Part shown: piece by piece, positions 9,540 through 19,200 of the stretch
How positions within the stretch are numbered: the first letter of the stretch is position 1
How the letters are laid out: each line of letters opens with the position of its first letter
Source: Chinchilla lanigera
Taxonomy: Eukaryota > Chordata > Mammalia > Rodentia > Chinchillidae
Length of the DNA stretch: 64,000 nucleotides
Direction of reading: 5' to 3'
Assembly: GCF_000276665.1 (NCBI RefSeq)
Contig: NW_004955418.1
Coordinates: forward strand, 5,183,714-5,247,713
Translations under genes and position numbers: made by a program
Notes under the pieces: generated by a model
The model's input: only the letters and a program-made list of their open reading frames with translations
What the model was told of the DNA's origin: nothing
Databases searched by the model: none

Positions 9540-11670
9540 CCTATGCAGTGCAGAAAGAATTCTCAAGAGACAGAGCTGCAAAGATGGAATTTGGAGGTTT
9601 GATTGAGCCTTTGGGCTGGAGCTGCTTGCCAGAGGGACATGGAATGCTGATAATTCATGGCATGCAGGACACTTCAGTTAATTAAGCCATCACCTGTGGT
9701 TGATCCCGATGAAGTGCCAACTGCAGCAAGTGCCTTGGGGGATCAAGTACCAGCTACGCTTGACTGTTGAGGCTATAAAGGTGATTCTGAGGACCGTGGT
9801 GTGGAAGGGTTCTTCTGAATGCAATTGAATGATTATATGGAAAAATGACAAGCACAGGTCCGTTAACTCAGAAGAGTTATGACGTGAAAACCAAAGAGAT
9901 TCTATAACACTTCTTAAAGAATCTCTTGTTTCTTGTAAGGAGAATAATATCGCTGAAAATCAAACAGAAAAATTTAATGTTCAGGTAACCGAGTTACGAT
10001 TACTGCTGAATTCAAAAGCGTGCCAGTTTTTCTATAAAAGTTGAAGGATTGATTGGTAAACAACAGAATCCCAAAATTTGAAATGGGTTGGACACAGGTG
10101 AAACTGATGCCAGGACTTTTTGACGTGAAGTGAAAGGGAATCCAGCCTGTGCAGGAAAGAAAACGTTGCACTAGACATATCATATGCAACTTGCATACCG
10201 TCTGCCAAATGCGTTCCTTGAAAACGCCCAGGATGTACTCCCTTCTCTTGAAGCACTGAGAAAGACATTAGAGGAACTTCTCCATGGCTGCTCCCCTTGA
10301 TGGTAGGACTATCGAGATACCACTGTTGAAATGGGCTCCCTGAGTTCAGTGGGGGCGACAGGATCCCAGACACCAGGCAGCACATAACCAACCAACATAA
10401 AGTGGGGAGATCTACTTCTAAAGGCAGCAGATAATCAGACTGTGTTGGCCCACAGAGATGTCTTTGGAACACTATAGATAGGCAACCTAGAATATTGCTT
10501 AGTATCTGTGAAAGGTAAAGCTGTAGGTCAGGGAGCCAAAAATCTGACAGGAGTTGCCACAGGAGATAATCACAGGCTTTAAGTTTTCAGACCTAAATCA
10601 ATCTGCAAACCCAGAGCCTCTTGGTTCAGAAAAGTTTATGTTCCCTTTAGGAAAAACCTTATAACATTGCCACAGAACTGATGGCATATCCCTTTGAGCT
10701 TTCCCTAGAAAGATATGTGGCCATTTACTAGAGTGACTGCATTGGAGAAAAGGAAATGTGAATGTCTTTTGAGATTTACTACATACCAGCTCTGAATTGA
10801 TACTAATTCCTGGGGACAAAAATATCACTGTCATCCTCCAGCGCCAAAGCTGGGATTTATCTTGGTTAGGTAATACGCAAAGTCTTAGGTTATGTCCAAC
10901 TCATAGTTGGTTCCATTCTGTTGGTCTGCACATTAGCTGTGTGGTTACTTTCTCAATTCTTGAATGCATAACTGGAATCCCCACATTTCCCTTGCATACC
11001 CATGGAATGAGGGTCATTATAAATGAAAGAATTGCCGGGGATATAGCTCAGCGGTATAAGTGCCTGCCTGACAAGCACAAGGTCCTAAGTTTGATTCCCG
11101 GTACCAAAAGTAAATAAATAAATAAATAAATGAAAGAGGTAGAAGCTCCTAAAACTTTTGGTCTCTTCCCAGATAGTAAACCAGAAGCAATACTGAATCA
11201 CTGGGAATAATCTCCAGGATTAATGCAAGATTAGTGAGAATAAGACTAGTGATACTTAACATATCCCTATTTAATTCACTAGTTTGGCCAGTGAAAATAG
11301 ATTTAGGAGAATAGTTGTGAACTATTATAATCTTAATCAGAATGTGATTCCAATTGCAGTCTCTGTCTCACATGTACTATCTTTATTGGGACAAGTCATC
11401 ATAGAACCTGGCATTTGGTATATAGCTATTAATCTGGTTAATACCATTTTATCTACCTATTTGTAAAAGACCCCAGAAGCAGTTTTACCCGGAAGGGGCA
11501 ACAGTACACCTTCACAATATTGTTTTAGGAGTACATCAATTGTCCCTAATGCAGTACACAGATATTAATCATCTTGACATTCCATAAAACATCATTCTAG
11601 TTCACTATGTGAACATTATGCTGACCAGATGTGATGAACAGGAAGAAGATCTGAGTAGATACCTTAGTAA
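9540..11670 (+). mobile_element. ERV-L internal region fossil (gag-protease-RT)
   Basis: This is an endogenous retrovirus remnant of class III (ERV-L), read left to right and broken by stops and indels. About 9870-10260 resembles the gag coiled-coil portion; about 10760-11020 resembles the protease part; 11240-11640 resembles reverse transcriptase. The last contains a 60-codon open piece (11284-11466) with the typical pre-finger order of charged, tyrosine-rich and 'LNQ'-type residues, then 'GQQYTFT' in another frame and a decayed catalytic box at about 11600. An ID SINE interrupts it at 11031-11125. Integrase, envelope and flanking LTRs are not seen. It is inert as coding DNA. The minus-strand open frame at 10032-10472 is a shadow of it. 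Confidence 0.75.
11031..11125 (+). mobile_element. ID SINE with 12-base target duplication
   Basis: A box 'atagctcagcgg', B box 'agtttgattccc', end 'ggtacc', and an (AAAT)n tail. It is flanked by ATAAATGAAAGA at 11019-11030 and 11126-11137, a perfect L1-type target duplication. It inserted into the ERV-L body. Confidence 0.93.
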
Positions 11671-11901
11671 TATATATTTGAAGGAAAGAGAAGCTGATGA
11701 TTATGAGTCTAAGTAGACAATTCTAAAGTTGTCACCTCGAAGGTAAGAATAGTACAAGCTGCAAGGAAGAAACCACTGGACCACTGATAGATGAAGTCAA
11801 ACAAAATGATCTAATGTTAAAGGGGGAGATGGTGAGGACTGAGGGGAGGGAGTAATGATTGTAGTAAGGACTAGTCATACATTATTGGGCCATAAGGAAG
11901 A
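11671..11901. other. Unassigned, possibly more ERV-L
   Basis: The sequence between the RT piece and the next LTR contains no clear protein match. It may be the decayed continuation of the ERV-L pol gene. Confidence 0.35.
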
Positions 11902-12125
11902 GTTTTGAGCTGAATTGTGTCTCCTTAGAATTCATATCTTTAACTCTCAATCCCCAGGAATGTAATACTCTTTGGCCATAAGGTCTTTAAAGAAGTGATT
12001 AACTTGAAGTGAGACCATTAAATTGGAGCCCTACTGACACTTTGATCTTAAACTTCTACCTTCCAGATGACACAAAAATAAATTTCTGTTGTTTATCATA
12101 CCTAATCTTACTCTGCGAGCCCCTA
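11902..12125 (+). mobile_element. MLT1-like MaLR LTR
   Basis: Key words are 'gaattgtgtctcc', 'ttcatatctttaactctcaatcccc', 'ggccataaggtctttaaagaagtgatt', and the late 'aaaataaatttctgttgttta' with its polyadenylation signal. These are the hallmarks of the non-coding MaLR LTRs. The central part is shortened. Confidence 0.75.
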
Positions 12126-12348
12126 GCATGCATATACTAGTATAGAAAGCAACCATCCAGCTGGGAGAAAATATCTGCAAACCATATATTTGATAGGAAG
12201 ATGATATCCTAAATATATATATGAAAGGTATATAATTTGATACCAAAACCCAAACAACCTAATTTAAAAATAGTCAAAGGACCTAAATAGATATTTTTTT
12301 TTTCAAATAAGATACAGATGACCAACAGGTATATGAAACATGTTTAGA

Positions 12349-12455
12349 CTGGGGATATAGCTCAGCGACGCAAGCCCCTGCCTGGCAAACCTAAGGTCCT
12401 GAGTTCAATTCCTAGTACCAAAAAAAAAAAAAAAGAAAAGAAGAGAAAAGAAAAG
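12349..12455 (+). mobile_element. ID SINE inside L1
   Basis: The body is 'actggggatatagctcagcg...' to 'cctagtacc', with a B box of 'gagttcaattcc' and an A/AAAAG tail. L1 sequence resumes right after it ('gatgttccacatcaaagc'). Flanks 'gaaacatgtt' and 'gaaaagatgtt' look like an imperfect target duplication. Confidence 0.88.
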
Positions 12456-13286
12456 ATGTTCCACATCAAAGCAGTGAACTATCACCTCACACCTGGTATG
12501 ATGGCTTTCAGAAACAAGTAAAATGGTAACAATTGTTGATGAAGATGTGAAGGAAAAAACAACCCTTGTATGCTGCTGCTGAAATTGTAAATTGGTATAG
12601 CCATTATAAAAAAAAAAATAAACTGTTTGCAGGTTCCTTAAAAAATTTAAAAATAGAATTACTACATGATCCAGCAATCCTATTTTTAAGTGTATGTTCA
12701 AAGCAAATTCTCTTTTGGGCAGTTCAGTTGGATTATCTTGATTGCTAACTCCATTAAAATAATATTGTACTACTTTTCATGAAAAAGATGTATTTTATCC
12801 TTTTATTGCTTACATGTGAGCCTTTATGTCTCGTAGCTATTCTAACAGGTGTGAAGTGATATTTCTTTAGATATTTGCTCTTCTTTTTCATTGTAGCGTT
12901 ATTCATAATATCTAAGATTTCACACAGTAATCAGTTCAAGTATCAGTCAGTGGATGAGTAGATAAAAAATATGATATGTATACATAATGGAGTACTATTC
13001 AGTGCCCCAAAAGATGGAAATATTCTCAACTGTGACAACATGGATGAGCCTGGAGGACATTATGCTAAGAGAAATAAGCGAGACTCAGGAAGGCAAATAG
13101 TAATGCATGATATAAATTATATGTGAAATTAAAAAAATAATAAAACTCATAGAAACAGAGTAGAATAGCAGCTTTAAGGAGTGGAGGAAATGGGGAAGTT
13201 TGGTCAGAGGATACAGACTTTCTGCTGTAAATTCTGGAGATCTAATGTATGCATGGTGACTATAGTTAATAAAAATATCATGTATA

Positions 13287-13671
13287 TGTATTGATCAGCT
13301 TTCCCATTGCTGGGACAAAATATCTGATGCCTGCAGTTTAAAGGAGAGGTTTATTTTGACTCACTGTTTCCCAGAGTTCAGTCCATGGTTGGTGAGTTCC
13401 AAGGCAGAAACATTATGGTGGAAGGGCAGGGTAGAGCAACACTGCTCATTTCATGTCACCCAAGAAGCAGAGCATGGGGAAGCAGCACCAGGGAGAAATA
13501 TATTCTGGAAAGGCATGCCCACAGTGACCAGCCTCCAACGGGGTCCCACCTCCTAGCAGCTCATTCAGATATGAACATCAGCAAATTAATCCAACGATTC
13601 ATAAGTAGAACCTCCCTATGATCCAGTCACCTCTCCAGGAGTCTCTTAAGCTAGGCAAGCTGACTGACACA
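13287..13671 (-). mobile_element. MaLR (ORR1-like) LTR, antisense
   Basis: Reading the minus strand, it opens TGTCAGTCAGC and has 'gaggtgactggatcata', 'ggaggtgggaccccgttgga', 'accatggactgaactctg', 'caaaataaacctctcc' (polyadenylation signal) and a terminal 'atattttgtcccagcaatggg'. It splits the L1 between 'gtatatgta' and 'cacttgaaatttgc'. It codes for nothing. Confidence 0.85.
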
Positions 13672-13822
13672 ATACACTTGAAATTTGCTAAGAGGGTAGA
13701 ACTTAAGTGTCCTTACCACTCACAAAAAAATACTCTTGTAAAGTGATAGATATGTTAATACATTGACTATAATACATATATCAAAACCATATATATCAGT
13801 TATACTTCAGTAAGGTGGAAAA

Positions 13823-13877
13823 ATGGATGGATGGATTGATGGATGGATAGATGGATGGATGGACAGATAGACAGACA
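13823..13877 (+). repeat. (GGAT)n microsatellite
   Basis: Tetranucleotide tract GGAT/GATA/GACA at the end of the L1 tail; probably grew from the A-rich tail. Confidence 0.9.
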
Positions 13878-14673
13878 ACAATCCAATCCCCCCAAACTTT
13901 CAGAACTAATATAGATGCCTATCCTGGTATGTAATGTTTTGTTTTGTTTTGGAGATGCTAAGTTAAGTTTCGTTCTCCCTTTTAATCAGAGTAATTAGCT
14001 CTACATTAGAAAAACTAGTAGCTATAGATTTAATCCTTATGCTATGAGGAAATGTATCTAACAAAAGTGAAAGTGAACATTCTCTATAGTATATATGGTC
14101 GTGTATCTCAGGAAGATAGAGCTTTTTATAGAAGCACTGAAAAATACAGAAAAGCTTTATTTTCCCACATATACAATCTACATAAGGCTAGGGCCCATAT
14201 CATAAAATTTCAAATTTGATTCCTTCCCCAAGGCATACAGTTTCTATGACTTTGTGACAGTTACATAATAGCTCTAAGCCTCTATTTCCCAACATACTAC
14301 ATTGGGATAGTTTCAGCAACTCTTTAGCATTGCTATAGCATTACGTGAGTTGAAAAAATAAATAACAGGTTTGGACAGCATTCCCCAAGTGCCTTCCATT
14401 TTTTTCCGGGAAAGGGGAAGATGGATGTGATTAAGAAATGAGTAAGGTAGAGAACATGTAAAATAGCTGGTATGAGAAATGGAGACCGGTTCCACATGGA
14501 TTGATAGACAGCATTGGATTGTACAGTGGAGCAGGTGTACAATTTTCTCCCTTGTCATTGATGTATGCTGTGAGAGCTCAACAAAATGGACAGGGAGGAT
14601 GATTCAGGAGGGCCCTTTCTGCCGGAATGCAAGAAAAGAACAACCCTACCCAAGGAGCATTCAGGGCTGGGAG

Positions 14674-14678
<5 letters not shown>
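13878..14678. other. Intergenic, nothing recognised
   Basis: No repeat family or gene identified; overlapping minus-strand open frames at 14313-14558 look like chance. Confidence 0.4.

Positions 14679-14734
<56 letters not shown>
14679..14734. repeat. (TA)28 microsatellite
   Basis: Fifty-six bases of pure TA. It produces the artificial Ile-Tyr repeat in an open frame across it. Confidence 0.97.
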
Positions 14735-14736
<2 letters not shown>

Positions 14737-14906
14737 GAAATCTGCCCTTTTCCCTACCCACCTACATACACTTCTGCAGTGGAGTATGTTAAAGTGAGTG
14801 CTCAGTATAATCTAGACTAGGAAAAGCTTCCAGGATGTGCCTAAGATAAGGTTTCTGGAAGGCATAAGTCTAGCCTCATATTTCTGATAATGAGAGGGTT
14901 TATACA

Positions 14907-15645
14907 AGCATGATCAGAACTACAATGAATGTTTAAATTTTAATAATTTGTTACAGTAAAAACACATTGCCATTAATCCCTCTAAAAATAATCCCTCTTG
15001 CTTGGAACACACTTATCCCATCATTCTTGCAACTTTCTGAAGCAGTTCTGGAAGTCATCTTTCAGGAGTGTCTTTATGAGGTATAATAAAAACTACAGTG
15101 AATGCTGCTGTTGTGTGCTAGCCAGTAGAAAGTCGGACTCTTAGGTTCACTGTGGTGTGTCCTTGTCCACCTTATTTGCCAGATCTGGCGTCATACAACT
15201 TCTGGCTTTTCCTGAAAGTCAAAATGATCATGAAAGTAAACATTTCGAGTTGATTCAAACATCAAAGCAGTCACAATAATGTAAGTAAAGTGTCTCACAA
15301 ATAAAGGACTCCAGAATTGCTTCAGACAGTGCCAAGTATGATGGAATAAGTATGTTCCAAAGCAAGCAGGAAGGCTGGGCATGGTGGTACATGCCTGTAA
15401 TCCCAGCGCGCGGGAGTCTGAGGCAGGAGAATCGTTGAATTCAAGACCAGACCTACAAAGTGAGCTCAAGGCCAGCCTGAACCACATAGTGAAACCCTGT
15501 CTCAAAAAGACAAAAAAAGATAGATAAAACAAACAAAAAAAAATAAAGCAAGCGGGAGTATTTTGAGAGGGGTTAATGTCAATGTGTCATTTACTGTAGT
15601 AATTTTTTTAAGTTTAAAGAGACTTTTTCAGTCACACCCCATATG
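14907..15645 (+). mobile_element. Mariner (Tc1/mariner) fossil, copy 1
   Basis: The stretch 15170-15360 translates, with stops, to a decayed mariner transposase C-terminal half (the region ending the DDD catalytic domain, with a 'PDLA..NFWLF' motif), and it continues after the B1 at 15557. The 3' end 'cagtcacacccc' resembles the terminal inverted repeat. A second copy of the same family is at 57369-58335; the two share 'catcattcttgcaactttct' versus 'catcattctggccactttct' and 'ctttcaggag.gtctttatgag'. No intact transposase remains. Confidence 0.72.
15371..15544 (+). mobile_element. B1 SINE inside mariner copy 1
   Basis: The 7SL-derived body begins 'ggctgggcatggtggtacatgcctgtaatccc' and has the internal duplication that marks rodent B1 ('caagaccagacctacaaagtgagctcaaggccagcctg'), then an A-rich tail. 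Target duplication AAAGCAAGC(A/G)GG lies at 15359-15370 and 15545-15556, with one mismatch. Confidence 0.93.
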
Positions 15646-16455
15646 TGTACAGTAGCTTCAGGTTTTGTCTGGTAATACCTGAAAAATCTCTCTCTTCCTG
15701 GTGAACTGCTACTCTGAGTTCCTCAGTTGCCTAAACAATCATATCTGAAAAGGAAGATTACAGGAGAATAGGAGCAAAGTTCTAAGAAATTGAGAAAATT
15801 TTATAACTATAATTACATAAAACTATATAGGATGGAGTGTTTAATACTCTTCTCCCTTCTGCCTGTTGGAAAAACCAAGCTATCAAGGACCCTGAGAATT
15901 CTTATATATTCTTCTGGATATGCTAAGAATGCAAAGCCCTGACTATTCTTTACCTGGGTTGTATCACAAGGTTATCTTTGCCATGAGCAACGAAATAATA
16001 TTTTCTCCCAAGAAACAGACTTGCTTGCCACATACTGTACAGGTGGTAATTTCCCCAAGTTCAGTATTTTCTGGCTGTGACACAAAACCCGTGGGTATGA
16101 GGCATCTGTCTGGACCCCTGTTGCTTTGGAGGACATAGAATGCTAGCACCAACACCATCCTAATACCACTTTGAGGTCTTCCCTTGTCTTCAATCCAAGT
16201 GTGTCATATTTTCCGCAAGCATCTACAAAACAGTCATAAGCTGGATCCTTCACAGATCCTGAAACTATTCACCTACCTAAGAGAATTTTGACATTGCTCA
16301 CGTAATCTCCACCTCCCTGTCCCTGTCCTTCCATGAAACAAGGCTAAGAGAGGGGTGAGTTAAGTAACAGATAAACTGGTGAGGTGGACCTGAGCAGGTG
16401 AGGGAAAGAGAACTAGAGGAGGGGTGCCTTTTCTTCATAATTTTTACTACTTGAA
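15646..16455. other. Intergenic, nothing recognised
   Basis: Unassigned sequence; overlapping open frames on the two strands at 15920-16158 are taken as chance. Confidence 0.4.
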
Positions 16456-16615
16456 CTTGTGTATTAACTTATTGTGTGCCTACCTCTCCCAGTAGAATGC
16501 AAGGTTCTTGAAGTCAAGGACTTTGTGATTTAGCACTGTATTTTATTTTGTTTTTGAGTAAAGTAATGCCTAGTAATGTTGGGCCTTAATAAGTATTTGT
16601 TGAATGAATTAATGG
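16456..16615 (+). repeat. L2 LINE 3' end
   Basis: The order 'gtagaatgcaaggttcttgaagtcaaggac', 'gcctagtaatgttgggccttaataagtatttgttgaatgaatt' is the typical 3' terminus of the ancient L2 family, ending in its GAAT repeat. Confidence 0.75.
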
Positions 16616-16879
16616 CTATCTGGGCCCTGAGCCACCAGTTCGGTTAGACTGGTAGTGCTCATAATAAGTTGCTCCAGCTCGTTAATAGAAATCTGTCTGC
16701 TTTTGTGCTGTATTTAAAGTCATTCTTATTTTTACGAATCAGCACTAAATCCTTCATCTTGTAAGGTGCTATTTTTTAAAAGCATTTAAAGACAATTTTT
16801 GAAAAAATAAAGCAATTAACTAATCATCTGAGTCACTAAAAGAAGTCCAATATGGGGACAAAAAGAAAGGAATAGCCAA

Positions 16880-17028
16880 TCTATGCTAGGCATTTTACTT
16901 ATGTGACTCATTTAATTTTCATAATTATTCAAAATTAGTATTCTAATATCTACTTCACAGATAAAGAAACTTAAAAACAAAGAGGTTACATAGTTTGCTT
17001 TAATGTACATAGTTGCTAAGTGTTATAG
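16880..17028 (-). repeat. MIR SINE fragment
   Basis: 'ctcatttaattttcataa', 'cacagataaagaaactta' and 'aaagaggttacatag' form the antisense MIR core. Confidence 0.7.
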
Positions 17029-18255
17029 CTTGGTCTTTCCAGTTTCAAAGTTCCTTTTGACTTTCCTCTAGCATTCTATAGTTATCGTATTTTATACATT
17101 GTGGTACATTGAATAGATTTTCCAAAATAACACTTTGGACTGGATTGTTCTGGTTCAGCATTAAAAAAAAAATTTAAAAAAAAAAAAAAAGATGAAGAAG
17201 AAGAAGAACTAGGTATTTCTAAGCCGGAAGTTGCCTCCAAAATCTCTGTCAAGATTAGAGAAATGGACTCCAGATGAGCCTCCTAAAGTGGTCTCCAAAA
17301 CAGTGTAAAGCTGATCTATCCCTGGGGCTGAGTCCTTTGAGACCACAAGACCATAACCCTATAGGTTCAAGGGCATGATCCTGTGAGAGAAGGAGGTATC
17401 AAAGAGTTACTGTTGTCACAACTGCTCATCATGTTCCAGAAAGCTGATAATAGTCCATGGAATGTTGCTACAGAAAAAAATATTTCCATGCTCTTATAAT
17501 AAGAGAAATAAACACTCAAAAGTAGTCAAGATGAGACTTCTCCTTTTTCTAAAGTTCACATGACTGTATCAGATTGACAGATCTAATTCATATCCATAGC
17601 TGTAGGTACAAAGAACTCTAGGAAATATTTTAAGCTTCTAGCCTCTGCAACGTGAAAGCTACCATGAAAAGAAACTAGACATTGAGTAATCCAGCCTGCC
17701 ATACTTCCACAGTCAGCATTTGTAGAAATCCAAGTACTTCCACAGGGAAACTAGGGTAAAGTGTTTAAAATGTCTCTGGCCAGGAAAATCTATAATATGT
17801 AGCATATGTGCACTTATTCAAACTCCTGACACTACAATCTTTATGGCTATGATTTATGTATATGATAATTAAGGCCAATTAATATCTAAAAGTGTACATA
17901 TCAGAGATGGGAAAACTGTTTGTGTTATAGGAATTTTCTGCATCTCTTCATTTGCCATCATTATTATTGGCATGATTTTGGAAATAGGAGGCATATTTCC
18001 AGCAGGCTGTAGTGTACACCTTTCTCTGCATTCTTTTTGGCTGTACTTTTTCATATGCCACACAATATTCAAATAGAAAAGGCTTAACAATTTAGTATTC
18101 TAAAGCTTCAAAGACACTTAGCACATCCAAACATTTTGCAGGGAGATCCTAGGGAGGCAGAAAGATTTGCCCAAGGTCATAGGGACAATGGATAAGCAAA
18201 GCTTTTTCTCTCACAAGGAAACCAAGCTTTAGATTGTATGTAAGTACTGAGTGAT
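17029..18255. other. Intergenic with simple repeats
   Basis: An A-rich tract with a short GAA run is at 17162-17207. A possible MIR scrap lies at 18160-18215 ('gcccaaggtcataggg'). Otherwise nothing recognised. Confidence 0.4.
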
Positions 18256-18287
18256 TGTGTGTGTGTGTGCGCGCGCGCGTGCATGTG
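18256..18287. repeat. Alternating TG/CG tract (Z-DNA prone)
   Basis: Thirty-two bases of strictly alternating pyrimidine and purine: TG repeats, then (CG)5, then TGCATGTG. Confidence 0.9.
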
Positions 18288-18479
18288 ATTTCATTTATAT
18301 TGAGTTCAATAACAGGCAAACTAAGCTATATCTTTAGAGAAACACATTGGAATTTCAAGGGCGATGAAATGTTCCAGGAAACTCAGTTTTTTTAAAAGAT
18401 ACTTTTCTTCCCTAAGGTTTAAAGTCCAATGTAATGAATTTGAATTTTTGTAGGTAACACTTAGCTTTAGTATTTACTC

Positions 18480-18680
18480 GATGACAGAGCCGGGCTGAGT
18501 ATTTCCTGTGGATTATTTCCTTTAATTCTGACAAGAACACTAAAAGAAGCACTATTATTATGCCTCGTTTGTAGGTGAGCAAGCTGAAGCTCGGGCTCTA
18601 CTTACTTTCTGCAATCCGCACTGCTTAATAGCAGAGCTGATATTTGGGCCATCTGGTGCCACCACTCTGCCAGCCACAAG
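18480..18680 (-). repeat. MIR SINE
   Basis: Antisense MIR: 'tatttcctttaattctgacaagaacac', 'tattattatgcctcgtttgtaggtgagcaagctgaagctc' and 'agcagagctgatatttggg' follow the family order. Confidence 0.72.
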
Positions 18681-18889
18681 AAACTTACGGGGTGAATAAA
18701 TTATGAACTCCTCACTTTATTATGATTTTACAAACATAGAAGTTATAATTATAAAAGTCCTATTAATAACAGAAAAAACATAATGTGAAATTATACACAC
18801 ATACAAACATATGTGCATACATCTATGTTAAACCGTATATGCGTAGATATAGAAGACAAAACACCGTTAAATTAGGATGATGAAAATGT

Positions 18890-19200
18890 TGCTTTTCCCC
18901 CTCCTTGCTGTTTTCCAAGATTTTCGTGAAGTGGCCGTATTAAATTACAATGGAAAAATATGTTCGAAGATAAATTTCCCATTTACCTGAAACGTAAGAT
19001 TGCATTTCTGCCGTGTTCCTTCCTACAGCTTTGTTTAATCTTCAGAACCCTCTTCTGCTCAATGAGTGGCTTCATTACTAGATGGATGGCACCGGATCAT
19101 TCTAGCTATGCAAATCACAGACCCGCAGCCAGCTAAGGAAAAGGCGGATGAAAGATTGCATTAAAAATTAAAGCAGCGCGTGGAGATGTGGAGATAATGT
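18890..19200. promoter_or_regulatory. Candidate conserved non-coding element
   Basis: No repeat could be recognised here. CpGs are retained in AT-rich surroundings, and there is an octamer-like ATGCAAAT (19108-19115) with several TAAT words. This is the profile of an enhancer, but it rests on inspection only, with no alignment. Confidence 0.3.

Larger units (their letters stand above)
12130..13822 (+). mobile_element. L1 3' end (ORF2 tail and 3' UTR), interrupted
   Basis: Sense L1 sequence begins near 'gagaaaatatctgcaaacc' and runs through the ORF2 C-terminal region ('ctcacacctggtatgatggc', 'aacaacatggatgagcctggaggacattatgctaag' in shortened form) to the 3' UTR ('ttgaaatttgctaagagggtagaacttaagtgt'). 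Stops and indels throughout show it is dead. Two later elements sit inside it: an ID SINE at 12349-12455 and a MaLR LTR at 13287-13671. A stretch near 12690-12890 does not match well. The tail passes into a GGAT repeat. Confidence 0.85.

Noticed and set aside
10032..10472. 146-codon minus-strand frame
   Set aside because: Antisense to the ERV-L gag region and matches no protein.
13823..13877. CRISPR-like or satellite array
   Set aside because: Simple tetranucleotide repeat without spacers. No CRISPR array exists in the window.
14479..14820. Frame with a Tyr-Ile repeat
   Set aside because: It is the TA microsatellite.
15191..15532. 113-codon minus-strand frame
   Set aside because: Runs across the mariner fossil and B1 in reverse; its protein-like look comes from the SINE.
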